DNA of 64,000 bases, taken from Micromonospora chokoriensis (lineage in GTDB: Bacteria; Actinomycetota; Actinomycetes; Mycobacteriales; Micromonosporaceae). Location: assembly GCF_900091505.1 (NCBI RefSeq), contig NZ_LT607409.1, forward strand, positions 3,844,001-3,908,000, read 5' to 3'. Below are positions 8,369 to 17,769 of this stretch, piece after piece. The stretch's first letter is position 1. Each line of letters begins with the position of its first letter. The position numbers and the translations under genes were made by a program. The notes under the pieces are model-generated. The model made no database searches and was not told where the DNA came from. It was given only the letters and a program-made list of their open reading frames with translations.

Positions 8369-9322
8369 ATGACCGTGCTCGAGCAGACCGGAGCACCGAA
8401 GACATCCCCCCGACCCCGGGCGCGGCGTGGACCCAGCCCTCTCGGCAGCAAGTGGACGCCGTACCTGTTCCTGACCCCCGCCGCGCTGTTCATCTTCGTC
8501 TTCCAGGCGGTGCCCCTCGCCCAGGAGGTGTACCTCAGCTTCACCAGGACGAGGCTGCTCAACCCCACCCGCAGCGAGTGGGTCGGGCTGGAGAACTTCC
8601 ACCGGATCTTCGGTGACCCCGACTTCCACCGCACCCTGCTGATCACCTTCGTCTACGTCGTCGCCTGCGTCGTCGGCGCGATCGGCGCCGGGCTCGGCGT
8701 CGCGCTCCTGCTCAACAGGAACTTCCGGGGCCGCGGTGTGGCCCGGGCACTGGTGACCGTTCCCTGGGCCGCTCCGGGCATCGCCGTCGCGCTCATCGCC
8801 ACCTGGATGCTCAACGCGCAGTACGGCATCGTGAACCGCTTCCTCGACGCGGTGGGCCTCGGCGTGCCGGGTGGCGCCATCCTGGACAGCCCCCGCTACG
8901 CGCTCCCGGCGGTCCTCGCGACGACCATCTGGCAGCTGTTTCCGTTCACGTCAGTGGTGCTGCTCTCCGCACTGCAGTCCGTACCCCAGGAGCTCAACGA
9001 GGCCGCCAGTGTCGACGGCGCCGGGCGTTGGGCGACCTTCCGCGCCGTCACCTGGCAGGTCATCAAGCCGACCGTGGGCCTGCTCGCCCTGCTGATGACG
9101 ATCTGGTCGCTGCGCCGGTTCGAACTCATCTGGCTGATGACCAAGGGTGGACCGGTCGGCGCCACCGAGACGCTCGTCATCGACCTCTACTCGCAGGCGT
9201 TCGACTCGAAGGAACTCGGATCGGCGGCGGCCATCGGGATGGTCGGCGTCGTCATCTCGCTCATCGTCATCATCGGCAGCCGACTGGTCGCGCGTGCTGT
9301 GGAGAAGGGGGACGTCCGATGA
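8369..9322 (+). CDS. ABC sugar importer permease (MalF/UgpA-like)
   Basis: A 317-residue inner-membrane protein with six hydrophobic segments. The N-terminal YLFLTPAALFIFVFQAVPL helix and the cytoplasmic EAA loop (ELNEAASVDGAGRWATFRAV) are those of MalF-type CUT1 permeases; the EAA loop contacts the ATPase. AGAAGGA lies about 9 bases before the ATG. The stop codon overlaps the start of the second permease by four bases (ATGA), so the two are translationally coupled. No ATPase gene is present in the operon, so the importer must borrow a shared MsiK-type ATPase. Confidence 0.92.
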   Translation: MTVLEQTGAPKTSPRPRARRGPSPLGSKWTPYLFLTPAALFIFVFQAVPLAQEVYLSFTRTRLLNPTRSEWVGLENFHRIFGDPDFHRTLLITFVYVVACVVGAIGAGLGVALLLNRNFRGRGVARALVTVPWAAPGIAVALIATWMLNAQYGIVNRFLDAVGLGVPGGAILDSPRYALPAVLATTIWQLFPFTSVVLLSALQSVPQELNEAASVDGAGRWATFRAVTWQVIKPTVGLLALLMTIWSLRRFELIWLMTKGGPVGATETLVIDLYSQAFDSKELGSAAAIGMVGVVISLIVIIGSRLVARAVEKGDVR

Positions 9323-10149
9323 GGCGCTTCCGGTTCGGGATCACCGCGCGGATCGTGGCCGTACTCGTCGTGCTGGGCATCGCGGTGTTCCCGCTGTACT
9401 GGATGTTCGTCACCGCGCTGTCGAGCAACGGCGACCTCTTCGCCGACCGGCCCCGGCTCACGCCGGACCTCGGCCAGTTCGGGGTGTTCGTCGACGCGCT
9501 GGCCGAGGGCAAGGCGGCCGGGTGGTTGCTCAACAGCCTGGTGATCGCCCTGGGCACGATGGTCCTCTCCGTCGGCCTGGGCATCCCGCTCGGTTACGCG
9601 CTGTCCCGGTTCTCGTTCTGGGGCAAGGCCGTGCTGACCGTCGTGCTGCTGTTCACGCAGATGCTCCCCGAGGCGCTCATGGTCGTGCCGCTGTTCGCGC
9701 TGTTCCGCCGCTTCGACCTGCTCGACTCGCTGACCGGCCTCGTCCTGGTGAACTCGGCCTTCGTCCTGCCGATCGTCGCGTTGATCCTCAAGGGTGCGAT
9801 CGACGGCATCCCGAGGGAACTGGAGGAGGCGGCACGTGCCGACGGCGCCCGACCCTTCACCACCCTGACCCGCATCAACGTTCCGTTGATCGCCCCGTCG
9901 ATCGCGGCGACAGCGGTCATCGCCTTCTTCCACGCCTGGAACGAGTACGTGTTCGCGGTGACGTTCATCTTCAACCCGGACCTGCAACCGGCGTCCGTCG
10001 GCATCGCGAACTTCATCGGCGAACTGGGTACACCGATCCAGACGGTGATGGCCGTCGCCTTCCTGTTCACACTGCCGGCCGTCGCCTTCTACCTCCTGGT
10101 CCAGAAGTACGTGGTGTCCGGCATGACCGCCGGTGCGGTGAAGGGTTGA
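9319..10149 (+). CDS. ABC sugar importer permease (MalG/UgpE-like)
   Basis: A 276-residue protein with six membrane segments and the MalG-type EAA loop (ELEEAARADGARPFTTLTRI). The N-terminal LGIAVFPLYWMFVTALS segment is typical of the second CUT1 permease. Its ATG overlaps the stop of the preceding permease. It forms the translocation channel together with that partner; the substrate binding protein is encoded at the head of the operon. Confidence 0.92.
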   Translation: MRRFRFGITARIVAVLVVLGIAVFPLYWMFVTALSSNGDLFADRPRLTPDLGQFGVFVDALAEGKAAGWLLNSLVIALGTMVLSVGLGIPLGYALSRFSFWGKAVLTVVLLFTQMLPEALMVVPLFALFRRFDLLDSLTGLVLVNSAFVLPIVALILKGAIDGIPRELEEAARADGARPFTTLTRINVPLIAPSIAATAVIAFFHAWNEYVFAVTFIFNPDLQPASVGIANFIGELGTPIQTVMAVAFLFTLPAVAFYLLVQKYVVSGMTAGAVKG

Positions 10150-10157
10150 GCCGAAAC

Positions 10158-11339
10158 ATGAAGATCGTCTCCGTCGACACGGTGGTCGTCGACTTCTACC
10201 GCACGAATCTCGTCATCGTGCGCGTGCACACCGACGAGGGGATCGTCGGGCTCGGTGAGGCCACCCTGGAAGGCAAGGAACGGGCCGTCCAGGGCGCCGT
10301 CGCCGAGCTCGCCGAAGCGGTGGTGGGGCTGGACCCCACCAGCATCTCGAAGACCCTCTACGAGCTCGCCCGCAACTGGTACTGGCGCGGCGGACCGGTC
10401 GTCATGACCGCGCTGAGTTCGTTCGAGATGGCCCTGTGGGACATCTCGGCGCGGGACCTCGGCGTGCCGGTCTCCCGACTGCTCGGCGGCGCGACAAGGG
10501 ATCGGGTGCGGGCGTACGCGAACGGTTGGTTCTCCGGCGCCGTCACGCCGGAGGACTACGCGGCGGCGGCGCGCAGGACCGTGGAGTCCGGTTTCCGCGG
10601 CCTCAAGTGGGATCCGTTCGAGAACTACGACCTCACCATCACCACCGGGCAACTGGACCGGGTGCTCGCCCAGCTCGACGCGGTCCGTGGCGCGGTGGGC
10701 CGTGACATCGAGCTGTTCGTCGAGGGGCACGGACGCTTCGACGTCCGGCACGCCGTCATGGTGGCGAAGGAGATCGCCCAGTTCGACCCGGTGTGGTTCG
10801 AGGAACCCTGCCCACCGGACAATCTCGACGCGCTCGTCGACATCCGCCGTTCGTCGCCCGTGCCGATCGCGGCGGGGGAGCGGTGGTACGGCCGGCAGGG
10901 CTTCGCGCCGGCGCTGGCCCGTCAGGCTGTCGACTTCGTCCAACCCGACGTGACGCACGCCGGGGGGATCGCCGAGCTGGCCTTCATCTCGACGCTCGCC
11001 GCGACCAGCTACGTCGGGTTCGCGCCGCACAACCCCAGCGGCCCGCTCAGCACGGCCGCGACGCTGCAACTCGGGGCGACACTGCCGAACTTCAGGTATC
11101 TGGAGATCATGGCGACGGACGTCCCCTGGCGTCCCGACATCACCAACGAGCGGCTGGTGCTGACCGCCGACGGAGACGTGTTGATCCCCACCGGGGTCGG
11201 GCTGGGCATCGAGCTGAACCTCGCGGCGATCGAGGAGCATCCGTTCACACCGCATCCGCTGCGGATGTTCGAGGACGCCGTCTACGACATCCGCCCTCGC
11301 GACGAGCGGTCCTTCTTCAACCTGGAGAGCGGCTCATGA
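10158..11339 (+). CDS. Enolase-superfamily sugar-acid dehydratase (MR/MLE group)
   Basis: A 393-residue protein of the mandelate racemase / muconate lactonizing enzyme group. Visible features are the N-terminal capping domain, the barrel motif FRGLKWDPF, the metal ligands in ELFVEGHGRFD, WFEEP and AAGER, the QPDVTHAGG strand and the terminal histidine motif APHNPSGP shared with galactonate/gluconate-type acid-sugar dehydratases. It should remove water from an aldonic acid to give a 2-keto-3-deoxy acid. The start at ATG 10158 follows the permease stop by eight bases. The neighbouring AraD1-like enzyme and semialdehyde dehydrogenase suggest that the substrate is a pentonate, but the exact stereoisomer cannot be read. 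Confidence 0.88.
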   Translation: MKIVSVDTVVVDFYRTNLVIVRVHTDEGIVGLGEATLEGKERAVQGAVAELAEAVVGLDPTSISKTLYELARNWYWRGGPVVMTALSSFEMALWDISARDLGVPVSRLLGGATRDRVRAYANGWFSGAVTPEDYAAAARRTVESGFRGLKWDPFENYDLTITTGQLDRVLAQLDAVRGAVGRDIELFVEGHGRFDVRHAVMVAKEIAQFDPVWFEEPCPPDNLDALVDIRRSSPVPIAAGERWYGRQGFAPALARQAVDFVQPDVTHAGGIAELAFISTLAATSYVGFAPHNPSGPLSTAATLQLGATLPNFRYLEIMATDVPWRPDITNERLVLTADGDVLIPTGVGLGIELNLAAIEEHPFTPHPLRMFEDAVYDIRPRDERSFFNLESGS

Positions 11340-12547
11340 CGGTGCCACGGCCCCGGGGGGCCGCCCTGGACGCGAGGTGGTCCGGCACCGCCGTCGAGGC
11401 GCTGCCGGACGACGCCGACGCGAGTGTCCTCGTCGGCCGCGTCTGGGATCCGGCGGTCGAGGGTCCGACTCCGGTGACGGTCCGCGACGGCCTGGTCATC
11501 GACGTCAGCCGTCAGTTCCCGACCGTCCGGGACATCTGCGAACTGCCCGATCCCGCGGCGGTGGTCGCCGGGCTCGACGGGCCGACGGTCGGGGATTTCG
11601 CCGGGATCCTGGCCAACACGGAGGCCGCGACCCGGGACCGCACCCGGCCCTGGTTGCTGGCCCCGGTCGACCTCCAGGTACTCAAGGCCGCCGGGGTGAC
11701 CTTCCCCATCTCGATGATCGAACGCGTCATCGAGGAACGGGCGCGCGGAGATCTGGCCCTCGCCGCGGACATCCGTCACCGGATGCTCGCCGACGTGGGC
11801 GTCGACCTGCACAGCCTGACTCCGGGTTCGCCGGAGGCGGACCGGCTCAAGAGCCTGCTGGTCGCCGAGGGCATGTGGAGTCAGTACCTGGAGGTGGGGA
11901 TCGGCCCGGACGCCGAGATCTTCACCAAGGGGCAGGTCCTCTCCGCCGTCGGCACCGCCGTCCCGGTCGGGGTGCTCGCCGCGTCGACCTGGAACAACCC
12001 GGAACCCGAGGTCACCCTCATCGTCGCGTCCACCGGGCGGATCGTCGGCGCCACCCTCGGCAACGACGTGAACCTGCGGGACGTGGAGGGTCGTTCGGCG
12101 CTGCTGCTCCCGCTGGCGAAGGACAACAACGCCTCCTGCGCCCTCGGTCCCCTGATCCGGCTCTTCGACGAGCGGTTCGGGATGGCCCAGGTGCGCGAAC
12201 TCGAGGTCAGCCTGGAGGTCAGCGGTGTGGACGGCTTCCTGCTGGAGGCGGTCTCGGAGATGACGCGGATGTCGCGTGACCCGGAGGAGCTGGTGCGGCA
12301 GTTGATCGGCCCGCACCACCACTATCCGGACGGCGCCGCCCTGATGCTCGGCACCATGTTCGCGCCGATCCAGGACCGGGACCGCCCCGGTGAGGGCTTC
12401 ACCCACAAGGTCGACGACGTGGTACGGATCAGCTGCCCGGCGCTCGGCACACTGGTCAACCGGGTGTGGCACGCGGAGGAGTGCGAGCCCTGGCACTTCG
12501 GCGTCCGCGATCTGATGGGCAATCTGGTGAGGAGAGGACTGCTGTGA
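11336..12547 (+). CDS. FAH-family 2-keto-3-deoxy-pentonate dehydratase (AraD1-like)
   Basis: A 403-residue protein with the fumarylacetoacetate hydrolase C-terminal fold. The segments GNDVNLRDVEGRSALLLPL, AKDNNASCALGPLIRLFD and EVTLIVASTGRIVGATLG match the subgroup that includes the L-2-keto-3-deoxyarabonate dehydratase AraD1 rather than true fumarylacetoacetases. The expected reaction is conversion of a 2-keto-3-deoxypentonate to alpha-ketoglutarate semialdehyde. Its start overlaps the preceding stop (ATGA) and its stop overlaps the next start (GTGA), placing it between an acid-sugar dehydratase and the semialdehyde dehydrogenase, exactly the order of reaction. Assignment rests on motif memory, not on an alignment. 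Confidence 0.82.
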   Translation: MTVPRPRGAALDARWSGTAVEALPDDADASVLVGRVWDPAVEGPTPVTVRDGLVIDVSRQFPTVRDICELPDPAAVVAGLDGPTVGDFAGILANTEAATRDRTRPWLLAPVDLQVLKAAGVTFPISMIERVIEERARGDLALAADIRHRMLADVGVDLHSLTPGSPEADRLKSLLVAEGMWSQYLEVGIGPDAEIFTKGQVLSAVGTAVPVGVLAASTWNNPEPEVTLIVASTGRIVGATLGNDVNLRDVEGRSALLLPLAKDNNASCALGPLIRLFDERFGMAQVRELEVSLEVSGVDGFLLEAVSEMTRMSRDPEELVRQLIGPHHHYPDGAALMLGTMFAPIQDRDRPGEGFTHKVDDVVRISCPALGTLVNRVWHAEECEPWHFGVRDLMGNLVRRGLL

Positions 12548-14061
12548 ACGTGGTCATCACGGTCGACCCACGCGACGGCCGGCGGCGCTCGACGGATCTC
12601 AGCGAGACGGACGAGTCTCGGCTGGAGGCCGTCGCCGACCAGGCGTCCCGAGCCGCGCAGTGGCTGTCCGGGCTGGGCAGACTCGGCAGGGCGGACATGC
12701 TCGACCGCATCGCCGCGTCCCTGGAGTCCCGGCGGGCGGACCTGGTGGCGGTCGCCGAGGCCGAGACCGGGCTCAGCACGGCGCGGCTCAACCAGGAACT
12801 CACGCGGACGGCGCTCCAGTTCCGGATGTTCGGCGACGTGGTGCGCGACGGGGCGTACGTCGAGGCGGCCATCGACCACGCCGCCGACACCCCCATCGGG
12901 CCGGGCCCGGACGTGCGACGGATGCTCGTACCCCTCGGACCGGTGGCCGTGTTCGGGGCCAGTAACTTCCCGTTCGCCTTCTCGGTCGCCGGGGGCGACA
13001 CCGCCGCCGCGCTCGCCGCGGGGTGTCCCACCGTCCTGAAGGCCCACCCGTCGCACCCGCTGACATCGCAGGCCTCCGCCGACGCGATCGAGTCGGCCGT
13101 CCGCGACCTGGGTGGCCCCGAGGGCGTGATCGGCATCGTGTACGGGGAGCAGGCGGGCCGGTCACTGGTGCGGCACCCGGCGATCCGCGCGGCCGCCCTG
13201 ACGGGGTCCGTCGGGGCCGCCCGTGCCATTCAGGCTGCCATCGACGAACGACCCGATCCGATTCCCTTCTACGCCGAGCTGAGCAGTGTGAACCCGATCG
13301 TCGTCCTGCCCGGGGCGGTCGACGACCGGAGCGACCGGATCGCCGAGGGCCTGTTCACCTCCTTCACGGCGTCGGGCGGTCAGCTGTGCACCAAGCCCGG
13401 CCTGGCGTTCGTTCCGTCCGACCGGGCCGGTGACGAGTTGGTCGACGCGCTGCGGGAGCGGGTCACCTCGGCGGGAGGCGCGGTTCTGTTGAACGAGCGC
13501 ATCCGGGACGCCTACGAGAAGCAGGCGGCGGCGTTCGAACGAGCCGGCGCCCGGGTCGCGGCGCGACCCCGGGTCGAGCCCGGCGAGGGCTTCACCGTCG
13601 CGCCGACACTGTTGGAGGTCGGCCTGCCGGAGCTGACGGCCGAGATCGCCGACGAGTGCTTCGGTCCGCTGCTGATCGTGGTCCGGTACGGCGACGTCAC
13701 CGAACTCGACGCCGCCCTGGCGACCGTCCCACCGTCGCTGACCGGCTCCATCCACAGTGGGCCCGCCGACCAGGCCGCTGTGGTCCGTCGACTGGTCGAC
13801 GTGTTCGCCGGCCGTGCCGGCCGCATCGTCTTCGACGGGTACCCCACCGGTGTCCGGGTCTCCTGGGCCCAGCACCACGGCGGACCCTGGCCGTCGACCA
13901 ACGCCGTACACACCTCGGTGGGCGCCACGGCGATCCGGCGGTTCCTGCGCCCGCTGGCGTGGCAGGACGCCCCGGAGTGGGTCCTCCCCGAGGAGCTTCG
14001 AGACGAGTACACCGCCATTCCACGTCGAGTGGACGGGAGGCTGGAATCGAAGGGCGAATAG
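12544..14061 (+). CDS. 2,5-dioxopentanoate (alpha-ketoglutarate semialdehyde) dehydrogenase
   Basis: A 505-residue aldehyde dehydrogenase. GASNFPFAFSVAGGDTA and KAHPSHPLTSQ form the NADP-binding region, AELSSVNPIVVLPG holds the general-base glutamate, and GGQLCTKPG holds the catalytic cysteine. Together with the C-terminal AQHHGGPWPSTN and IRRFLRPLAWQ blocks these are hallmarks of the KGSADH group that oxidises alpha-ketoglutarate semialdehyde to 2-oxoglutarate. The GTG start at 12544 overlaps the upstream stop. As the last gene of the IclR-facing operon it links the pathway to the TCA cycle. Confidence 0.88.
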   Translation: MNVVITVDPRDGRRRSTDLSETDESRLEAVADQASRAAQWLSGLGRLGRADMLDRIAASLESRRADLVAVAEAETGLSTARLNQELTRTALQFRMFGDVVRDGAYVEAAIDHAADTPIGPGPDVRRMLVPLGPVAVFGASNFPFAFSVAGGDTAAALAAGCPTVLKAHPSHPLTSQASADAIESAVRDLGGPEGVIGIVYGEQAGRSLVRHPAIRAAALTGSVGAARAIQAAIDERPDPIPFYAELSSVNPIVVLPGAVDDRSDRIAEGLFTSFTASGGQLCTKPGLAFVPSDRAGDELVDALRERVTSAGGAVLLNERIRDAYEKQAAAFERAGARVAARPRVEPGEGFTVAPTLLEVGLPELTAEIADECFGPLLIVVRYGDVTELDAALATVPPSLTGSIHSGPADQAAVVRRLVDVFAGRAGRIVFDGYPTGVRVSWAQHHGGPWPSTNAVHTSVGATAIRRFLRPLAWQDAPEWVLPEELRDEYTAIPRRVDGRLESKGE

Positions 14062-14376
14062 TCGTGAGGTAGGTCGTCGCCGCACGCCTGTTCGGTGGTG
14101 CCAGGTCGGCCGGCGAGCAGTTCTGCGAATTGATCCCGGATAGATTCGCGCCGGTCGTCCTGGTGCCGATGTTCGGTGCCCACAATTGCCGTGTTATCGC
14201 TCGGCAAAATGAGTCATTGACCGTCATCGTATTTCGTGGTTCTGTTCTGGACAGGGCCAGATGTTAGCGCTCGCACAGCGACATTGCCCGTTCCTGGTAT
14301 CCGTTCACCTCACCATCGAATGGTTGGTCGACTGCTCGGTGCGGTCCGACCACACGCCGAAGAGGGAGCAGGAAAC
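14062..14376. other. Intergenic region, no gene seen
   Basis: Between the KGSADH stop and the esterase start I find no supported coding region. The left half has no clear terminator. The right half is AT-richer and carries a LacI-type operator candidate at 14262-14277, so it is probably the esterase promoter region. Confidence 0.6.
14262..14277. promoter_or_regulatory. LacI-type operator candidate upstream of esterase gene
   Basis: TGTTAGCGCTCGCACA is close to the TGTTAGCGCTAACA-type palindrome used by LacI-family repressors of plant-polysaccharide genes; the AGCGCT core is intact and the right arm is degraded. It lies about 100 bases before the esterase start. Confidence 0.5.
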
Positions 14377-15951
14377 ATGTCCGTCGCCACACCCCGTCCC
14401 CCGACGTCGTCGCCGAGCCGTCGGCTGGTGATCACACTGCTCGCCGCCGTCACCGTCGCGGCCGGTACGGTCGCGGTTCCCGCGGCGTCGGCCGCGCCGC
14501 CCGCCCCGCTGGGCCCGACCGTCACCCGCACCGACAAACCGCCGACCGGGTACGAGGTCACGTTCCGGTACCGGGCGCCCGACGACGTCCAGCAGGTCCA
14601 CGTCTACGGCGACTGGTTCTTCTCCCGCCCGGAGAACATCCCTTGCCAGGACTGCGGAGACGCCCGGCCGCCCACCGAGTGGCAGCCCGGCGACGTGGCG
14701 GCCACCCCGTGGCACATCCTGCCCATGCGTAAGGGCCCCGACGGGGTGTGGACGTTCACCACGCCGCTGCCGGCGGGCACCTTCCGCTACGCGTTCACCC
14801 ACGACTGCGCCAACGCCCTCGGCACCGGCTGCACCCTGCACGACGACCCGGCGAACCGGTGGCAGATCCAGCCGCAGTACCCGGGAGCGCCCGGCGCGGT
14901 ACGCAGCACGATCTACGTGCCGACCAGCAGGACGTTTCCGACCTACGACACCGGTTACCAGGCGCCGGTCGCCCGGATCGGCAGGTTGGAGTCCCGGCGG
15001 TACCCGTCGCCGCTGTCCACCAACCCGGCCGGAGCGCACGACATCGTCGTCTACACGCCGCACGGCTACGACCCCGACCGGGCGGAGCCCTACCCGACCC
15101 TCTACCTGAGCCACGGCAGTGGTGACCACTCCACGGCCTGGACGATGCAGGGCGTCGCCCACCTCATCCTGGAGAACGCGATCAAGGATCGGGCGGCGCA
15201 GCCGATGGTGATCGTCTCCACCGACTTCAACGGGCTGCCCGGCGGCAACGAGGGCTACGTCGACGAGCTGCGGAACAACGTCTTCCCGTTCGTCGAGCAG
15301 AACTACCATGTGTCCACCCGCGCGCAGGACCGGGCATTCGGTGGCTTCTCGGCCGGTGGCAGTCGGGCGTACACCATCATGTACCAGCACACCGACCTGT
15401 TCGGTTACCACGCCGCCTGGAGCGCGGGTGGTCCGGCCGCCACCCCGGCGCAGATCGACAGCATGAAGGCGGTGGCCGGCGGCATCATGATCGGCACCGG
15501 GCTCCAGGACCGCCTGGGCAACATCGCCGAGAACTCGCAGCGTAACGCCGCCGCCCTGCGGGCCGCCGGTGTCGAGCTGGACGAGTACAACGTGCCCGGC
15601 GTGCACACCTGGCACGTATGGCGTCCGCTGCTGAACCACTACCTGCGTACCCTGGCGTTCCGCGCCACGACGACCGGTCTCGACGTCACCGCGGCACCCG
15701 TGGGCGGCTCGCGCCACACCAGTGTCACCGCCACCGCGACCGTCGACGCCGTCAGCACCGGCGCCGCCGCGCCCTCCGGCACCGTCGAGTTCTCCGCCGG
15801 CGACCGGCGTCTCGGGTCGGCCCGGGTGCACAACGGTGTCGCCCGGCTGAAGACGATCCTCCACGGTGACCTGGACGCCCCGGTGGTCGCCCGGTACCAG
15901 GGCGACAAGCTCTTCGACGGTTCCCACAGCTCCCCCGTCGACGCCCGGTAA
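14377..15951 (+). CDS. Secreted esterase with N-terminal E-set domain and C-terminal Ig-like domain
   Basis: A 524-residue exported protein: signal peptide to about residue 42, an E-set/CBM48-like domain (VTFRYRAPDDVQQVHVYGDW) to about 180, an esterase-D-type alpha/beta hydrolase domain, and a C-terminal bacterial Ig-like domain (SGTVEFSAGDRRLG). The hydrolase has an HGSGDHSTAW oxyanion segment, nucleophile motif GGFSAGGS and catalytic-histidine motif GVHTWHVW, so it looks active. This architecture is like feruloyl/acetyl-xylan esterases that remove acyl groups from arabinoxylan. GGGAGCAGG precedes the ATG at 14377. Its exact ester substrate is unknown. Confidence 0.83.
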   Translation: MSVATPRPPTSSPSRRLVITLLAAVTVAAGTVAVPAASAAPPAPLGPTVTRTDKPPTGYEVTFRYRAPDDVQQVHVYGDWFFSRPENIPCQDCGDARPPTEWQPGDVAATPWHILPMRKGPDGVWTFTTPLPAGTFRYAFTHDCANALGTGCTLHDDPANRWQIQPQYPGAPGAVRSTIYVPTSRTFPTYDTGYQAPVARIGRLESRRYPSPLSTNPAGAHDIVVYTPHGYDPDRAEPYPTLYLSHGSGDHSTAWTMQGVAHLILENAIKDRAAQPMVIVSTDFNGLPGGNEGYVDELRNNVFPFVEQNYHVSTRAQDRAFGGFSAGGSRAYTIMYQHTDLFGYHAAWSAGGPAATPAQIDSMKAVAGGIMIGTGLQDRLGNIAENSQRNAAALRAAGVELDEYNVPGVHTWHVWRPLLNHYLRTLAFRATTTGLDVTAAPVGGSRHTSVTATATVDAVSTGAAAPSGTVEFSAGDRRLGSARVHNGVARLKTILHGDLDAPVVARYQGDKLFDGSHSSPVDAR

Positions 15952-15987
15952 CCCCGGCTCGACGGCGAACTCCCTGTGGTGGGGAAG

Positions 15988-16034
15988 CCCCGGCCGCGTA
16001 CCCCCTGGTGAACCCAGGGTGTACGCGGCCGGGG
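15988..16034. terminator. Bidirectional terminator between convergent esterase and GH51 genes
   Basis: Perfect 14-bp inverted repeat CCCCGGCCGCGTAC / GTACGCGGCCGGGG, extended inside by CCCTGG / CCAGGG around a TGAAC-like loop. It lies between two convergent stop codons. Confidence 0.85.
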
Positions 16035-16049
16035 TGGTTCGTCAGCCGA

Positions 16050-17624
16050 TCACGTGGTCACGTCGGTGGCCCGAAGCCGCAGCATGGTCCAGGACGCGGG
16101 CGGGAGGGTCAGCTGGACGCCGCCGTCGGCGCTGCGGGCCGCGCCGTTGGGACGCGGCTCGGCGTGGTCCGGGCCGTCGGCCGTGTTCTTGGCGTGCAGG
16201 TCGGCGCCGCCGACGGTGACGCACTCGATGATGCCGGCCAGCCGGGCGCCGGTGACATCCACCGTCACCTCGGCCGGGGTGGTGACCACGCGGTTGACGA
16301 GGAACACCGTCATCTCACCGGTCTCGTCGTCCCAGGTGGAGACCGCGTCGACAGCGGCGATCTCGCCGAAGCGGTCGGTGGACGTCGTGCTGCCGTCGCG
16401 CAGCACGTCGAGCACGGCTCCCCGGGCGTGCCGGGCGGTCCGGGCGAAGGGGTGGAAGATGGTCTGCCGCCAGGCCGCGCCGCCCGGCTCGGTCATGATC
16501 GGTGCGATCACGTTGACCAGTTGAGCCTGGCAGGCCGCCGTCACCCGGTCGCTGTGCCGCAGCAGGCTGATCAGCAGGCCGCCGACCACGACGGCGTCGG
16601 CCACGCTGTAGTGGTCCTCCAGCAGGGGCGGGGCGACCGGCCAGTCCTCGCCGCTCGGCGGGTTGGAGGGAGCGGCGGACTGGTACCAGACGTTCCACTC
16701 GTCGAAGGCGATCATGATCTTCTTGGTGGACCGGCGGATCGCCCCGACGGAGTCGGCGATGGCGGTGACCGCGTCGATGTATCGGTCCATGTCCTCGGCG
16801 GAGGCGAGGAAGCTGGCCAGGTCGTCGTCGACCGGCTGGTAGTAGGCGTGCAACGAGATCAGGTCGACGTCGTCGTACGCCTCGGTGAGCACGTCACGTT
16901 CCCAGGCGCCGAAGGTCGGCATGCCGAGGTGTGACGAGCCGCAGGCGACGAGTTCGAGGTCGGGATCGAAGCGGCGCATGGCCTTCGCGGTCTGCGACGC
17001 GAGTCGCCCGTACTCGGTGGCGCTTCGCTGACCCACCTGCCACGGGCCGTCCATCTCGTTGCCCAGGCACCACAGCCTGATTCCGTACGGATCGGTGGCG
17101 CCGTTGTCGCGCCGCTGGTCGGCGAGGTGACTGCCGCCGCGGTGGTTGGCGTACTCGAGCAGGTCGACGGCCTCGGCGGTGCCGCGGGTGCCGAGGTTGA
17201 CCGCCATGATCGGGTCGACGTCCGCCTTGCCGACCCAGCGCATGAACTCGTCCAGCCCGAACTCGTTGGTCTCCAGGCTGTGCCAGGCGAGGTCCAGCCG
17301 GGCGGGCCGTTGGTCGACCGGGCCGACGCCGTCCTCCCATCGGTAGGAGGAGACGAAGTTGCCGCCGGGATATCGGACCGTGGTGACGCCCAGTTCCCGG
17401 ACGAGGTCGAGGACGTCGCGCCGGAAGCCGTCCGCGTCGGCCGTCGGATGCCCCGGCTCGTAGAGGCCGGTGTAGACGCAGCGCCCGAGGTGCTCCACGA
17501 ACGAGCCGAAGAGCCGGCGGGGCACCGGCGCGACGCGTCGGCGCGGGTCGAGGCTCAGACGGTAGGGGAGTGGACGGTCCGTGCCGGACGGTGGTTCCGG
17601 CGCCGCGTCGAGGTGGGTGTTCAG
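16050..17624 (-). CDS. GH51 alpha-L-arabinofuranosidase, apparent CTG start
   Basis: A glycoside hydrolase family 51 enzyme releasing L-arabinose from arabinoxylan or arabinan. Key motifs are RLFGSFVEHLGRCVYTG, VTTVRYPGGNFVSSY, the acid/base Glu in CLGNEMDGPW and the nucleophile Glu in IAFDEWNVWY. No signal peptide, so it probably acts on imported oligosaccharides. The first ATG/GTG/TTG in frame (GTG 17525) would cut the family-conserved N-terminal strand; the frame stays open to a TGA at 17694-17696 without ATG, GTG or TTG. A CTG at 17624 has GGGAG six bases upstream, so I take it as the start, giving 524 residues. The gene faces the LacI gene and shares an operator motif with it. Confidence 0.88.
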   Translation of the reverse strand: MNTHLDAAPEPPSGTDRPLPYRLSLDPRRRVAPVPRRLFGSFVEHLGRCVYTGLYEPGHPTADADGFRRDVLDLVRELGVTTVRYPGGNFVSSYRWEDGVGPVDQRPARLDLAWHSLETNEFGLDEFMRWVGKADVDPIMAVNLGTRGTAEAVDLLEYANHRGGSHLADQRRDNGATDPYGIRLWCLGNEMDGPWQVGQRSATEYGRLASQTAKAMRRFDPDLELVACGSSHLGMPTFGAWERDVLTEAYDDVDLISLHAYYQPVDDDLASFLASAEDMDRYIDAVTAIADSVGAIRRSTKKIMIAFDEWNVWYQSAAPSNPPSGEDWPVAPPLLEDHYSVADAVVVGGLLISLLRHSDRVTAACQAQLVNVIAPIMTEPGGAAWRQTIFHPFARTARHARGAVLDVLRDGSTTSTDRFGEIAAVDAVSTWDDETGEMTVFLVNRVVTTPAEVTVDVTGARLAGIIECVTVGGADLHAKNTADGPDHAEPRPNGAARSADGGVQLTLPPASWTMLRLRATDVTT

Positions 17625-17745
17625 GGCTGGCTCCCTTCGGGCGGGGTCCCGCCGCGACGTGGACGCCGCGACGCGGACCCGGGGGTGGTGGGGTCAGTGC
17701 GAGCTCTGGACAACATCATGATCGCCGATTACGTTCTTGATCTAT

Positions 17746-17769
17746 GTAAACGTTACCGATCACGTTTAC
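17746..17769. promoter_or_regulatory. LacI operator, site 1 (near GH51)
   Basis: Inverted repeat GTAAACGT-N8-ACGTTTAC. The 20 bases from 17748 match site 2 at 18136 in 17 of 20 positions. It lies about 120 bases upstream of the GH51 start. Confidence 0.7.
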
